DNA of 64,000 nt. Source: Elusimicrobiota bacterium (GTDB lineage: Bacteria > Elusimicrobiota > Elusimicrobia > UBA1565 > UBA9628). Made by a program: the position numbers and the translations under genes. The notes below the pieces were generated by a model. That model did no database searches. It saw only the letters and a list, made by a program, of their open reading frames with translations, and was not told the origin of the DNA. Of the stretch, positions 47,245 to 56,489 are shown one piece after another. Where the stretch lies: the NCBI GenBank assembly GCA_026388095.1, contig JAPLKL010000050.1:1-64000 (forward strand), given 5' to 3'. Positions within the stretch are counted from its first letter, which is position 1. Every line of letters begins with the position of its first letter.

Positions 47245-48188
47245 ACTTGAGGCCGGCCTTCCTCATCGCGGCCTTGGTCCTGGCCGCCCCCCGCCTCCAG
47301 GCGGAGCCGGGGCTGACCGCCGCTTCCACGCTCCAGCGCCCCCTCGCGGCGCGCCCCCTGGGCCTGGGCGAGGCTTTCTCCGCCGTGGATGGAGGGCTGG
47401 ATTCTCTGGGGTACAACCCCGCCGGCTCGGCCCGCCTGGAGCGCCCGGAGCTGGAGACCAGCTATGTCCGCGGGATCGCCAGCGATGATTTCGGCTTCCT
47501 CGGCTATGCGCATCCGCTCCATTTCGCGACCATCACCGGGGGCCTGGTCTACTACAACGCGGGCAACATCGATATCAGCCTTTCCAACGGCACGAAGGAA
47601 TCGCGCACGGCCCAGCAGGACATGGTCGGGCTCCTGAGCGCGAGCTTCCCCCTGGCCTGGGGCCTCTGCGCCGGCGGCACGGCCAAATTCTACCGCTTCG
47701 AACTCGCACAAGAAGCCAAGGCCTCCGGCTTCGCGGGGGACCTGGGAGCCCTCTGGCATTCCCCCCTCTCAGGCCTCAACCTGGGCGCCTCCTTGCAGAA
47801 CCTCGGTCCGGACGTGAAGTTCGAGCAGGCCGGCGACCCCCTGCCGCTGACCACGCGCTTCGGCGCGGCCTACGATTTCAACCTGGCCAAGTACCACTGG
47901 GTCCAGGAGGGCGGCTGGGGGGTCTCCCGCTTCCTGGTGACGGCCGATGGGGTCAAACTGCGCGACCAGAAGAGCCTGCTGCCGGCCGCGGGCCTGGAGA
48001 TGGGGATGGGACTGGGCGAGGAAGGCTCCGGCGCGCTGCGCTTCGGCTACCTTTTCTCTCGCGACATCAGCAACTTCACGTTCGGCGTGGGCTTCCGGCA
48101 GGGCCGCTGGCGGCTGGACTACGCCCTCGGCGTCGGACGCGCGGACGTGACCAGCACCCACCACATCACCGTCGGCGCCAGCTTCTAG
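47241..48188 (+). CDS. PorV/UPF0164-like outer-membrane beta-barrel protein (315 aa)
   Basis: The GTG at 47241 overlaps the previous stop (GTGA) and yields a signal peptide (PAFLIAALVLAAPRLQA). The mature start PLAARPLGLGEAFSAVDGG and DSLGYNPAGSARL is the hallmark of the PorV/PorQ/UPF0164 barrel family, and the remainder alternates strands to a C-terminal HHITVGASF. PorV shuttles type IX secretion substrates in Bacteroidota, but this family also occurs without that system. Coupling to an exported FlgD-Ig protein suggests the barrel helps place it on the surface. Confidence 0.8.
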   Translation: MNLRPAFLIAALVLAAPRLQAEPGLTAASTLQRPLAARPLGLGEAFSAVDGGLDSLGYNPAGSARLERPELETSYVRGIASDDFGFLGYAHPLHFATITGGLVYYNAGNIDISLSNGTKESRTAQQDMVGLLSASFPLAWGLCAGGTAKFYRFELAQEAKASGFAGDLGALWHSPLSGLNLGASLQNLGPDVKFEQAGDPLPLTTRFGAAYDFNLAKYHWVQEGGWGVSRFLVTADGVKLRDQKSLLPAAGLEMGMGLGEEGSGALRFGYLFSRDISNFTFGVGFRQGRWRLDYALGVGRADVTSTHHITVGASF

Positions 48189-48197
48189 TACCCAGCC

Positions 48198-50444
48198 ATG
48201 GGGCGCCCCCGCCGCAGAGCCTCTTGGTCCCGGCTCACGGTCCTGTGCGTCTTGGTCCTGGCCGGGGCGGCGGCGGTCCTCTCCTACCGCGCCGAGTCCT
48301 TGCTCTCCCGCCTCGTGCTGGGCGGCCTGGGGCAGAGCTTCTCCACCCGGGTCTTCGCCTCCCCGGCAGCCCTGGGCGAGGGTTCGCCGCGCGACCCGCG
48401 GCGCTTCATGGCGCGCCTCGACCGCCTGGGCTACCGCCGCGTCCGCGAGCCCCGGGCGCGGGCGCCGGGTCAATACTCCTGGCGGGCGCCGGTCCTTACG
48501 GTCTTCCTCCGGGGCTTCTCGGCGCCCCTGCCGGCGCAGGACCCCGGGCTCTTCAGCGCGAGCTTCCCCGAAGGCGGCGGCGCGGCCCGGGTCGTCGACG
48601 CCTCGGGCTCGGCCGTGCCCCGGATCCGGATCGAGCCGGAGCTCGCCGCCGAGCTCTCCGGGGCCAAGAAGGTCCGGCGCGAGCCGGCCGCCTCCGAAGA
48701 CATCCCGCAGGCGCTCAAGGACGCCGTGGTCGCCACCGAGGACAAGCGCTTCTTCAGCCACTGGGGCCTGGACCCACGCGCCCTGCTGCGCTCCGGGCTC
48801 AACGACCTCAAGGGCGGCTCCATCCAGGGCGGCAGCACCATCACCCAACAGCTCGCCAAGAACCTGTTCCTCAGCTCCCGCCGCTCTTTGCGCCGCAAGC
48901 TCGTGGAGGCCGCCTTCTCCCTGTATCTGGAGGCCCGGCTGAGCAAGGAACGCATACTCGTCCTCTACCTCAACGAGATCTACATGGGCCAGGACGGTCC
49001 CGTGGCCGTTGCCGGGATCAAGGCCGCGGCCCGCTTCTATTTCGAGAAGGACCTGCGCCGGCTGAGCCTGGGGGAGTGCGCCCTGCTCGCCGGGATCATC
49101 CGCTCCCCCTACCGCTATAATCCCCGCCGCGACCGGCAAGCCGCTCAGGAGCGCCGCGACTTCGTGCTGCGCCGCATGCGCGAGGAAGGCTCCATCAACG
49201 ACGCGCGCCTGCGCGGCGCCCTGGCCGAGCCCCTGGCCGTGGCCGACCGGCCCTCGCGCGAGCGCCGGGGCCCGTCCTATTTCGTGGCCGAGGTGGTCAG
49301 GCAGGCCCTGCCCCGCTACGGTGAGGAGGCCCTCTTCCGGGAAGGTCTGAGCCTCTACACGACCATGGACCCCATGGCGCAGGACGCGGCGGAGGCCGTC
49401 GTGCGCCGCGGGCGCGCGCAGGCCGCTCTGGTGGCCCTCGCGCCGGATGACGGCCGCGTGCTGGCCTTGGTCGGCGGCCGGGATTTCGCGGAGAGCCAGT
49501 TCAACCGGGCGACCCAGGCCCGCCGCCAGCCCGGCTCGGCTTTCAAGCCTTTCCTCTACGGCGCGGCCCTGGAGAAGGGCTACACCCCGGCCTCGTTGCT
49601 CGACGACCGGCCCAAGACCTACCCGGGGGCGGCCGGCCCCTGGCGGCCGCGGAACTACGACGGGGTCTATGCGGGCACGACGACTCTGCGCAGCGCCCTG
49701 GCCCATTCCCTCAACGCGGCCGCCTTGGACCTGGCCAACCAACTGGGACCCGCCGCAGCGGCCCAGTTCGCCCGCCGTATGGGCATAGCCAGCCCGCTGG
49801 AAGAAAGCCTGGCCCTGGTCCTGGGGACTTCCGAGGTCAGCCTCCTGGAGCTGACCGCGGCCTACGCCCCCTTCGACAACGGAGGCTTCCGGGTGGAGCC
49901 GCGCCTCATCGACTCGGTCACCGACGCGCATGGCGACGTCCTGGAGTTCGCCCGCGGCGAGCGGGAGAGCGTGCTGGACCCGGCCCGGGCGTACCTGCTC
50001 ACCTCATTGCTGGAGAGCGTCACCAAGGAAGGGACGGCGAAGGACCTGCCGCGCCTGGGCTTCTCGCGGCCCTGCGCGGGGAAGACCGGGACCACCGAAG
50101 ACGGCCGCGACGCCTGGTTCGTGGGCTACACGCCGCAGTTGCTGGCCGGGGTCTGGGTCGGCGACGACCGCAACCGGCCGCTCAAGCTCACCGGAGCCAA
50201 GGACGCCTTGCCGGTCTGGGCCAGCTTCATGAAAGCGGCCGCGGAAGGGCCGGCGGCGGCCTTTGCGCAGCCGCAAGGCTTGGTGACCGTGACCATAGAC
50301 CCGGCTTCCGGCCTGCGCGCCCGGGCGGGATGCCCGCAGCGGCAGGACGAGGTCTTCTTGGCCGGCACGGAGCCGACCGCGGAGTGCCCCCTGCATCCGG
50401 GCGGGGTCTGGGGCTGGCTCCGGAAGTGGTTCCGCCGCCGTTAA
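48198..50444 (+). CDS. Class A penicillin-binding protein (transglycosylase-transpeptidase, 748 aa)
   Basis: One N-terminal helix, a UB2H-like or spacer region, then a GT51 domain with the catalytic Glu in VVATEDKRFFSHWG (about residue 181) and GGSTITQQLAKNLF, and a transpeptidase domain with the SxxK motif in QPGSAFKP (about 445), the SxN motif in HSLNAAA (about 505) and KTGTTED (about 629). It polymerises and crosslinks peptidoglycan in the periplasm. The layout is PBP1B-like. The gene follows the PorV-like gene by 9 bp. Confidence 0.9.
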   Translation: MGRPRRRASWSRLTVLCVLVLAGAAAVLSYRAESLLSRLVLGGLGQSFSTRVFASPAALGEGSPRDPRRFMARLDRLGYRRVREPRARAPGQYSWRAPVLTVFLRGFSAPLPAQDPGLFSASFPEGGGAARVVDASGSAVPRIRIEPELAAELSGAKKVRREPAASEDIPQALKDAVVATEDKRFFSHWGLDPRALLRSGLNDLKGGSIQGGSTITQQLAKNLFLSSRRSLRRKLVEAAFSLYLEARLSKERILVLYLNEIYMGQDGPVAVAGIKAAARFYFEKDLRRLSLGECALLAGIIRSPYRYNPRRDRQAAQERRDFVLRRMREEGSINDARLRGALAEPLAVADRPSRERRGPSYFVAEVVRQALPRYGEEALFREGLSLYTTMDPMAQDAAEAVVRRGRAQAALVALAPDDGRVLALVGGRDFAESQFNRATQARRQPGSAFKPFLYGAALEKGYTPASLLDDRPKTYPGAAGPWRPRNYDGVYAGTTTLRSALAHSLNAAALDLANQLGPAAAAQFARRMGIASPLEESLALVLGTSEVSLLELTAAYAPFDNGGFRVEPRLIDSVTDAHGDVLEFARGERESVLDPARAYLLTSLLESVTKEGTAKDLPRLGFSRPCAGKTGTTEDGRDAWFVGYTPQLLAGVWVGDDRNRPLKLTGAKDALPVWASFMKAAAEGPAAAFAQPQGLVTVTIDPASGLRARAGCPQRQDEVFLAGTEPTAECPLHPGGVWGWLRKWFRRR

Positions 50445-50448
50445 CAAC

Positions 50449-50466
50449 GCACCCGCATCCGGGTGC
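50449..50466. terminator. Hairpin after the penicillin-binding protein gene
   Basis: A 7-bp stem (GCACCCG/CGGGTGC) with a 4-nt loop begins 5 bp after the stop codon. The downstream sequence is A-rich (ATAGAAAAAA), not T-rich, so it is at best a weak terminator or 3' end stabiliser. Confidence 0.4.
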
Positions 50467-50485
50467 CCATATAGAAAAAAGCGTT

Positions 50486-50641
50486 CTAGCGCGCCGGGAT
50501 GCGCGCGAAAACGGCCCTTCCCCTGGCCGTCAGCGGGTACTGCTGGAGCTTGCTCTTGGGCTGGTCCGGAATGGTGAGCTCGACCAGGCGGGCTTGCATC
50601 TGGTTTGCGGCTGCGCAGATGGCGGAGTCAAAACCTTTCAT
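50486..50641 (-). pseudogene. Remnant of a winged-helix C-terminus (51 codons)
   Basis: The frame reads NQMQARLVELTIPDQPKSKL then QQYPLTARGRA, which resembles the C-terminal winged helix of AAA_4/RecG-like or related regulators (IPD-PxSxxQxYxLTxxGR). The N-terminal part that such a protein needs is absent, and the neighbouring sequence is unrelated. It looks like a decayed fragment at the edge of the defence region. The family suggestion is weak. Confidence 0.4.
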
Positions 50642-50672
50642 TGGACCCGCCGGAGGCGGGGACGGCTGCCGG

Positions 50673-51152
50673 TCACTTGCCTTTCTTCTTCAGGGCCTTT
50701 TCGATGACGATCCTGTCGGCCTTATCCTTGTCGCGGACCGTCTTCTTCGTCAGCAGCAAGCCCTCCAGATTGACCGTACTGACCGGGATGCCGTCAAGGT
50801 CGATGACTTCGCGGTAGGCCTGCAAATCGTCGTAGTTTTTCCCCCCCGCGTTGAACATTAGGTCGACGACGAACGCGTCGGCGAGACGGATCGTCTCTCC
50901 CTCGGAGAACCAGGCGGGGTCAAGTTTCTCCGCCGCGCGGTCCGGCAGCAGCAGCAGGGCCGCCTTCAGCTTTTTTCCGGTGTCTGCGTCGGCGCGCAGT
51001 AGAAGGTCGATGTCGACCGTCGCGCGGGCATAGCCGTGCGCGTAAAGAGCGTAGCCCCCGATGAGCAGATAATCGATTTTTCGCTCGTTAAGCGAGCGCA
51101 GGAGGAGCTTGAGATCCTCGATCGTCGCCGGCCTGCTGTATTGCTCGCTCAC
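50673..51152 (-). CDS. MNT-type nucleotidyltransferase (159 aa)
   Basis: The polymerase-beta fold is evident: LIGGYALYAHGYARATVDID (the G-G...DxD core) and a later FVVDLMFNAGG. Such proteins modify tRNA or a partner protein in MNT/HEPN and AbiEii-type toxin-antitoxin systems. The GTG at 51152 overlaps the stop of the small upstream gene (GTGA), so the two are coupled. A longer ATG at 51194 would overlap that gene by 46 bases. It lies next to the defence operon, which fits a TA or abortive-infection role. Confidence 0.77.
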   Translation of the reverse strand: MSEQYSRPATIEDLKLLLRSLNERKIDYLLIGGYALYAHGYARATVDIDLLLRADADTGKKLKAALLLLPDRAAEKLDPAWFSEGETIRLADAFVVDLMFNAGGKNYDDLQAYREVIDLDGIPVSTVNLEGLLLTKKTVRDKDKADRIVIEKALKKKGK

Positions 51153-51400
51153 GTCTTGCGCTGGGCAAGCTCTGCCATGCGCCGAGCCGAGCAATCCTCA
51201 TCGAATTGGTCGGCTTCCCCCTGGGTCGAGAAGCGGTGAACGCCTTTGGGAATCCCGGTGAGCCGGCCCGCTGGGAACCTTTGCAGGTCTTCGTTGAAGC
51301 GAGCGCCCTCGACGAGGAGTGATGCGGAGGCGGAAAAGGAGAGGGGTCTTGCGGTGCGCCGGCCCACGGTTCTCATGGCTTGGATACCTTCCTCATCCAA
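51149..51400 (-). CDS. Small partner protein of the nucleotidyltransferase (83 aa or 75 aa)
   Basis: The chain carries ARFNEDLQRFPAGRLTGIPK and GVHRFSTQGEADQFDED, a pattern I have seen in small proteins beside nucleotidyltransferase genes. It lacks a DNA-binding motif I can name. The start is ATG 51400 or the internal ATG 51376. The overlap with the nucleotidyltransferase suggests a two-gene toxin-antitoxin unit with this as antitoxin or accessory. Function unproven. Confidence 0.6.
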   Translation of the reverse strand: MDEEGIQAMRTVGRRTARPLSFSASASLLVEGARFNEDLQRFPAGRLTGIPKGVHRFSTQGEADQFDEDCSARRMAELAQRKT

Positions 51401-51493
51401 TTTTAACAGGTATTACGGCCTAATGCCAGGGATGGTAGGCAGGATAAACGGGATTCCATGCAACAGAATGGGCCTTATCGTAAGCGATCATCC

Positions 51494-51521
51494 AATCCAG
51501 GCCCCCGAGGGGGCCTGGATT
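51494..51521. repeat. Perfect 13-bp inverted repeat with 2-nt centre
   Basis: Arms 51494-51506 and 51509-51521 (AATCCAGGCCCCC and its complement) are perfect. TATAAT follows 4 bp later (51526-51531). It may be an operator, a terminator stem or the end of a mobile element. Confidence 0.6.
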
Positions 51522-51576
51522 CGGTTATAATACAAAAACGCCGCCGGAGTGAGCGTCAGAATCGGGTGGGATTCGT

Positions 51577-51628
51577 CAGGCTGGCAGCGTCGAGGCAGAG
51601 CCCAGGCTGGCAGCGTCGAGGCAGAGCC
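51577..51628. repeat. Perfect tandem duplication of 26 bp
   Basis: The 26-bp unit 51577-51602 is repeated without change at 51603-51628. The unit begins CAGGCTGGCAGCG. Such short tandem copies are often slippage products or binding-site arrays; no ORF depends on it. Confidence 0.75.
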
Positions 51629-51850
51629 GTGGCTACGCGGAGTGGAAATCATCCGCCGGAGGAACATCGACTGGCCAGCGAACTTGGCCTGTTCATGAGC
51701 TTGGCTCAGCCACTGGCGCTCCTGCTCAAGATCTACTGCCATTTTTAACTGGCCCTGCCTCATCGCGGTTTCAATTATTGGTTTCGCGCCTTTCATCAGG
51801 TCCCAGGAGCGGCATCGGGCCGGGCTACGTCATAAACGGATTGCCTGCTT

Positions 51851-51862
51851 ACGTGCGCACGT
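51851..51862. promoter_or_regulatory. 12-bp perfect palindrome upstream of the defence operon
   Basis: ACGTGCGCACGT is self-complementary and lies 138 bp before the helicase start. It is a candidate operator for control of the defence operon. Palindromes of this length occur by chance in GC-rich DNA, so the evidence is modest. Confidence 0.3.
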
Positions 51863-51999
51863 GCCAGCACTCCGATAGCCCAATCATGCTAAAATCTTCT
51901 ACTCGACTGAATGGTGCCCTTGCGCTTATTCCGGCCTAGTGCTGTGTTTATAGAATCATTTTCTGCCGGGCGCTGGGATGCGGGGTTGCGTCTTCTCGA

Positions 52000-54900
52000 A
52001 TGAGCAAACTAGAGGAACTCACACCGAACGCTTCAGTAAGAGGCATTTTACCGGAATGCCTTGTTGCTGTCGTCAATGTTCAATGGTTCGGCTCGGACGC
52101 CCTAGAGCTAACCTACAAAGACCCAACTGGTAAGGTGTCTAACGAGCTCTTATATCGTCAGGACGAGGCACGTGTCGAGGTGGCCCTCCAAGGACGGCCA
52201 TGGAGTTTTGACGGAGATGGCAGCCTATTCCGCTTGGTCTCCGAGGCGCACCGTATCCGATTAGCCCACCTCTTCGATCCGGTACTGGCTGTCCACACCT
52301 CGGTAGTTGAGCCACTACCGCACCAGATCACGGCGGTCTACGAGGCGATGCTCCCTCGTCAACCCCTACGCTTTTTGTTGGCCGACGACCCCGGCGCAGG
52401 CAAGACGATCATGGCGGGACTCCTCATGAAGGAGTTGCTCGCCCGAGGCGACCTGCATCGTTGTATGGTGGTCTGTCCCGGCAGTCTGGCCGAGCAATGG
52501 CAGGATGAACTTTACCGACGGTTCCACTTGCCCTTCGAAATTCTGACCAATGACAAGTTAGAAGCTGCTCGCACCGGCAACTGGTTTCTTGAGACGAATC
52601 TGGTCATCGCTCGCCTCGACAAGCTCTCCCGCAACGAGGATGTCCAAGACAAGCTGAAGGCTCCCGACTGCCGGTGGGACCTTATCGTGTGCGACGAGGC
52701 GCATAAGATGTCCGCCAGCATCTTCAATGGCGAGATCAAGTACACGAAGCGCTATAGGCTCGGCCAACTCCTCTCGACAATGACCCGGCACTTCTTGCTG
52801 ATGACCGCGACCCCTCACAACGGCAAGGAAGAGGATTTTCAGCTTTTCATGGCCCTGCTCGATGGAGATCGCTTCGAGGGGCGCTTCCGTGACGGTGTTC
52901 ACGCGTCTGATGCCTCTGATCTTATGCGTCGCATGGTCAAGGAAGGACTCCTTAAGTTCGATGGGACTCCGCTGTTTCCAGAACGAATAGCCTACACTGT
53001 TCCGTACAAGCTCTCCGATGCAGAGGCACAACTCTACAAGGAAGTAACCGACTACGTGCGCGACGAGTTTAACCGGGCGGAAGCTCTACAGAATGACAAG
53101 CGCGCCGGAACCGTCGGTTTTGCGCTCACAATTTTGCAGCGCCGTCTGGCCTCGTCACCCGAAGCCATCTACCAGTCGCTGCGCCGCCGTCGCGAACGGC
53201 TGGAAAGCAAGTTGCGGGAGTTGAAATTGCTACAGCGGGGGGCCGAAACCGGGCCTGCCATGGCGGCCGGGATACCGGTGCTGGATGCTGAGGATGTTGA
53301 GGATCTAGAGGAGGCCCCCGACAATGAGGTCGAGACGGCGGAAGAGGAGATACTCGACCAGTCGACCGCAGCGCGAACAATCGCCGAGCTCAAGGCGGAA
53401 ATCGCTACGCTGAGGCGTCTGGAGGCGCTGGCGCTCACGCTACGCCGGAGCGGCGAAGACAAGAAATGGCGCGAACTTTCCCAACTGCTGAACGAAATTT
53501 TCACATCTGCCATCCATGCCACCCAGGTAGCCGAGAGACCCATCCCCCGCGGGTCGGCGGCAATCCCGCCTCCAACTGCGTCCCCACACCAGAAGCTGGT
53601 CCTCTTCACCGAACACCGCGACACCCTCAACTACCTGGAGAACCGAGTCACAACTCTCCTCGGGCGAAAGGATTCGGTGGTGATGATCCACGGCGGCATG
53701 GGTCGTGAGGAACGAACGAAAGCGCAGGAAGCATTCAAACATGATCCCGAAGTGCAGGTCCTTTTGGCGACGGATGCCGCGGGCGAGGGAATCAACCTCC
53801 AGCGCGCGCATCTGATGGTGAACTATGATCTGCCATGGAATCCGAACCGTATCGAGCAGAGGTTCGGCCGCATTCATCGCATTGGGCAGACCGAGGTTTG
53901 CCATCTTTGGAACCTTGTCGCCGAGGAGACCCGCGAGGGTGACGTGTACCGAACCCTGCTGGAAAAGCTGGAACAGGCCCGTCAGACTCTGGGCGGCCAA
54001 GTCTTCGATGTGCTGGGAAAACTCCAATTTGAGGGGAAATCCCTGCGCGATCTCCTAATCGAGGCTATCCGCTACGGGGAACGTCCTGAGATTCGCGCCA
54101 GGCTAACGCAAGTGGTCGCCAACACCGTCGACCCTCTCAAATTGCGCGATTTGCTCGAAGAACATGCGCTCGCGCACGACGCGATGGACGCAGCCCGCGT
54201 GTACCGTATTCGAGAGGAGATGGAGCGGGCTGAGGCGCGTCGCTTGCAGCCCCATTACATCGAATCTTTCTTCCTTGATGCCTTTCAGCGTCTGGGGGGA
54301 TCGGTCAAGCAACGCGAGCCGCGCCGCTATGAGATCGCGCATGTCCCGGCTCCTCTGCGCAATCGCGATCGACTCATTGGAATCGCCGAGCCACTGTTGT
54401 CGCGCTACGAGCGCATTGCCTTCGAGAAATCCCTTATCGCACCACAGGGGCAGCCCCTTGCCGCGTTTCTGTGCCCCGGGCACCCGTTGCTTGATGTCAC
54501 CATCGACCTTACCCTTGAACGCCATCGCGATTTGCTCCGCCGCGGCACGGTGTTGGTGGATGAGCGCGACGGCGGGACACGCCCTCGTGTGCTCTTCTAC
54601 CTGGAGCATTCCATTCAGGACGCCAGCCCGGCACGAACGGGCCTGCCTGCCGCAGGCTTGGCCGCAGGGGAGCGTCGCGTCATATCCAAGCGGATGCTTT
54701 ATGTGGAGCTGGTTGCGGACGGCAATGCGCGCAATCCTCACTATGCGCCCTACCTGGATTATCGCCCGTTGGCTGCCGGCGAACCGGCAGTGGACGCGAT
54801 ATTGGCCCGACCGGAATGCGCTTGGATCACCCGGGAATTGGAGCAAAAAGCGCGGGGGTACGCCGTCGCGAATGTCGTGCCCGAACACCTTAGTGAGGTT

Positions 54901-55605
54901 CGCGCGCGCAAGCTCGATCTCATAGCTAAGACCGAGGCGGCGGTGCAGGACCGGTTGACGAAGGAGATCAGCTACTGGGACCACCGCGCCGAAGAGCTTA
55001 AGCTCCAGGAACAGGCGGGCAGGCCTAATGCGCGACTTAACTCGGATGAAGCGCGGAAACGCGCGGATGCCCTTCAGGGGCGGTTGCAGAAGCGGATGGA
55101 GGAACTTAAACTCGAACGGCAGATCGCCCCGTTGCCCCCAGTCGTGCTGGGTGGCCTTGTGTTGATCCCCGCAGGCCTGCTTGCGGCAATGACCGGTCGT
55201 CCTGTAGAACTCCAACGCGTCGCAGCCGACACCTTGGCCGCGGCAGCGCGAGCGCGCGATGCCGTGATGGTGGTCGAGCGCAGCCTGGGCTTCGTCCCCA
55301 CCGACCGCGAGACCGAGAAGCTGGGCTACGACATCGAGAGTCGCGTCCCTGGCACCGGGCGGCTACGCTTCATCGAAGTGAAAGGACGCGTTGCGGGTGC
55401 TGCCACGATCACCGTTACCAAGAATGAGATTCTATACTCGCTCAACAAGCCGGATGACTTCATTCTCGCCATCGTTGAATTCGACGGTCAGAATCAGCGG
55501 GTTCATTATGTCCGCCACCCTTTCCGGCGGGAGCCGGACTTCGGCGTGACCAGCGTGAACTACAATTTCGCGGACTTGCTGAACCGGGCCGGGGCGCCGT
55601 CATGA
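52000..55605 (+). CDS. SNF2/RapA-like helicase with C-terminal DUF3883 domain (1201 aa)
   Basis: Superfamily 2 motifs: Walker A DDPGAGKTIMAGLL (about 128-141), DEAH-box CDEAHKMS (about 230), TATPHNG (about 269), LLATDAAGEGINLQ and RFGRIHRIGQ (about 620). The C-terminal 110 residues match DUF3883 (KLGYDIESRV...FIEVKGR), a nuclease-like or DNA-binding add-on. RapA-type proteins translocate on duplex DNA. In defence clusters such helicases work with methylases and nucleases on invading DNA. It opens the operon, coupled by ATGA to the GHKL gene. Confidence 0.88.
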   Translation: MSKLEELTPNASVRGILPECLVAVVNVQWFGSDALELTYKDPTGKVSNELLYRQDEARVEVALQGRPWSFDGDGSLFRLVSEAHRIRLAHLFDPVLAVHTSVVEPLPHQITAVYEAMLPRQPLRFLLADDPGAGKTIMAGLLMKELLARGDLHRCMVVCPGSLAEQWQDELYRRFHLPFEILTNDKLEAARTGNWFLETNLVIARLDKLSRNEDVQDKLKAPDCRWDLIVCDEAHKMSASIFNGEIKYTKRYRLGQLLSTMTRHFLLMTATPHNGKEEDFQLFMALLDGDRFEGRFRDGVHASDASDLMRRMVKEGLLKFDGTPLFPERIAYTVPYKLSDAEAQLYKEVTDYVRDEFNRAEALQNDKRAGTVGFALTILQRRLASSPEAIYQSLRRRRERLESKLRELKLLQRGAETGPAMAAGIPVLDAEDVEDLEEAPDNEVETAEEEILDQSTAARTIAELKAEIATLRRLEALALTLRRSGEDKKWRELSQLLNEIFTSAIHATQVAERPIPRGSAAIPPPTASPHQKLVLFTEHRDTLNYLENRVTTLLGRKDSVVMIHGGMGREERTKAQEAFKHDPEVQVLLATDAAGEGINLQRAHLMVNYDLPWNPNRIEQRFGRIHRIGQTEVCHLWNLVAEETREGDVYRTLLEKLEQARQTLGGQVFDVLGKLQFEGKSLRDLLIEAIRYGERPEIRARLTQVVANTVDPLKLRDLLEEHALAHDAMDAARVYRIREEMERAEARRLQPHYIESFFLDAFQRLGGSVKQREPRRYEIAHVPAPLRNRDRLIGIAEPLLSRYERIAFEKSLIAPQGQPLAAFLCPGHPLLDVTIDLTLERHRDLLRRGTVLVDERDGGTRPRVLFYLEHSIQDASPARTGLPAAGLAAGERRVISKRMLYVELVADGNARNPHYAPYLDYRPLAAGEPAVDAILARPECAWITRELEQKARGYAVANVVPEHLSEVRARKLDLIAKTEAAVQDRLTKEISYWDHRAEELKLQEQAGRPNARLNSDEARKRADALQGRLQKRMEELKLERQIAPLPPVVLGGLVLIPAGLLAAMTGRPVELQRVAADTLAAAARARDAVMVVERSLGFVPTDRETEKLGYDIESRVPGTGRLRFIEVKGRVAGAATITVTKNEILYSLNKPDDFILAIVEFDGQNQRVHYVRHPFRREPDFGVTSVNYNFADLLNRAGAPS

Positions 55606-56471
55606 TCACCCGCTTGCAAACAGTCCAAAGCAGCCAGGACGGATACGAGCGACTGGGGGAACTGGCCCGAGAAACGGCTTCGCTTTCGGCCAGTCGTTTG
55701 GAGCTTAATTTGTCCCGAGTCGGTTTTTTTGCTGCCAACATGGCTGCACCCCTCGGAGCGGTGCTGGCGCGAGTAGCAGATCGGTTTAATGCCATCGAAG
55801 TGGTCAGCGTTCCGGAGATGGTGGAACACATCTTGCGGAAGAATAGTTTCCTGACGCAATACCGGTACCCGGCGTTGGACGACGTAAACCGAACCACTAT
55901 TCCGTTTCGCCGCCTCCAGCGTTCGGACGAAGGGCTATTTGCCGACTACGTGGAGCGGCACCTGAGAGGCAAGGGAATCCCTCGTATGTCCGAAGGGCTT
56001 GGCAAGGTTTTCAAGAAGAAATTATTTGAGGTCTTCCAGAATGCCGTGATCCATTCCGAGTCTGAAATCGGCATCTTCGTTTGCGGACAGTTCTTCCCGC
56101 AAAAACAAAGACTCGATCTGACGATTGCAGACGCGGGAATCGGCATCCGAGAAAACGTGCGCCGTTTTCTTGGGGAAAAGATATCTTCTATTGATGCAAT
56201 TCGCTGGGCATTGCAGGAGGGCCATACCACGAAGAGAGGGCCTCAACCAGGCGGATTGGGCCTGAAGTTCCTTCAAGAATTCGTCAGGCTGAACAAGGGC
56301 CGAATACAGATCGCCTCCCGATTTGGGTTTTACGAGTTCGGCAATGGCCAGGAGTCCTTCACGAAGATGGGTGCGGATTTCCCCGGAACGGCCGTGACCA
56401 TCGAGATCAACACTGCCGACACAGAGTCCTATGTTCTGGCGTCGGAGATACCGCCAGAGAGCATTTTCTAA
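55602..56471 (+). CDS. GHKL-type ATPase (histidine-kinase-like ATP-binding protein, 289 aa)
   Basis: The GHKL boxes are present: N box KLFEVFQNAVIHSE (about residue 142-155), G1 DAGIGI (about 177), G2 GGLGLKFLQEF (about 216). There is no DHp or receiver domain, so it is not a standard sensor kinase; it resembles anti-sigma or partner-switching ATPases. Its start overlaps the helicase stop. The STAS-like gene directly behind it would be its natural phosphorylation or binding partner. Confidence 0.83.
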   Translation: MITRLQTVQSSQDGYERLGELARETASLSASRLELNLSRVGFFAANMAAPLGAVLARVADRFNAIEVVSVPEMVEHILRKNSFLTQYRYPALDDVNRTTIPFRRLQRSDEGLFADYVERHLRGKGIPRMSEGLGKVFKKKLFEVFQNAVIHSESEIGIFVCGQFFPQKQRLDLTIADAGIGIRENVRRFLGEKISSIDAIRWALQEGHTTKRGPQPGGLGLKFLQEFVRLNKGRIQIASRFGFYEFGNGQESFTKMGADFPGTAVTIEINTADTESYVLASEIPPESIF

Positions 56472-56489
56472 ACAGAATGGAGTGGAAAG

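Larger units (their letters stand above)
51401..51999. other. Repeat-containing spacer between the nucleotidyltransferase pair and the defence operon
   Basis: This 599-bp gap has no convincing gene; the minus-strand frame at 51488-51796 is doubtful. It holds the hairpin and tandem repeat listed separately, a TATAAT (51526-51531), a palindrome at 51851-51862 and a TATAGAAT about 50 bp before the helicase start. Base composition is less GC-rich than the chromosome to the left. Confidence 0.5.

Noticed and set aside
51577-51628. CRISPR-like repeat
   Set aside because: Only two copies, directly abutting with no spacer, and no cas genes.
51488-51796. 102-codon minus-strand frame in the spacer
   Set aside because: The first 55 residues look helical, but the rest is encoded by the tandem and inverted repeats, and there is no ribosome-binding site. 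It may be a decayed gene; I did not list it as a CDS.
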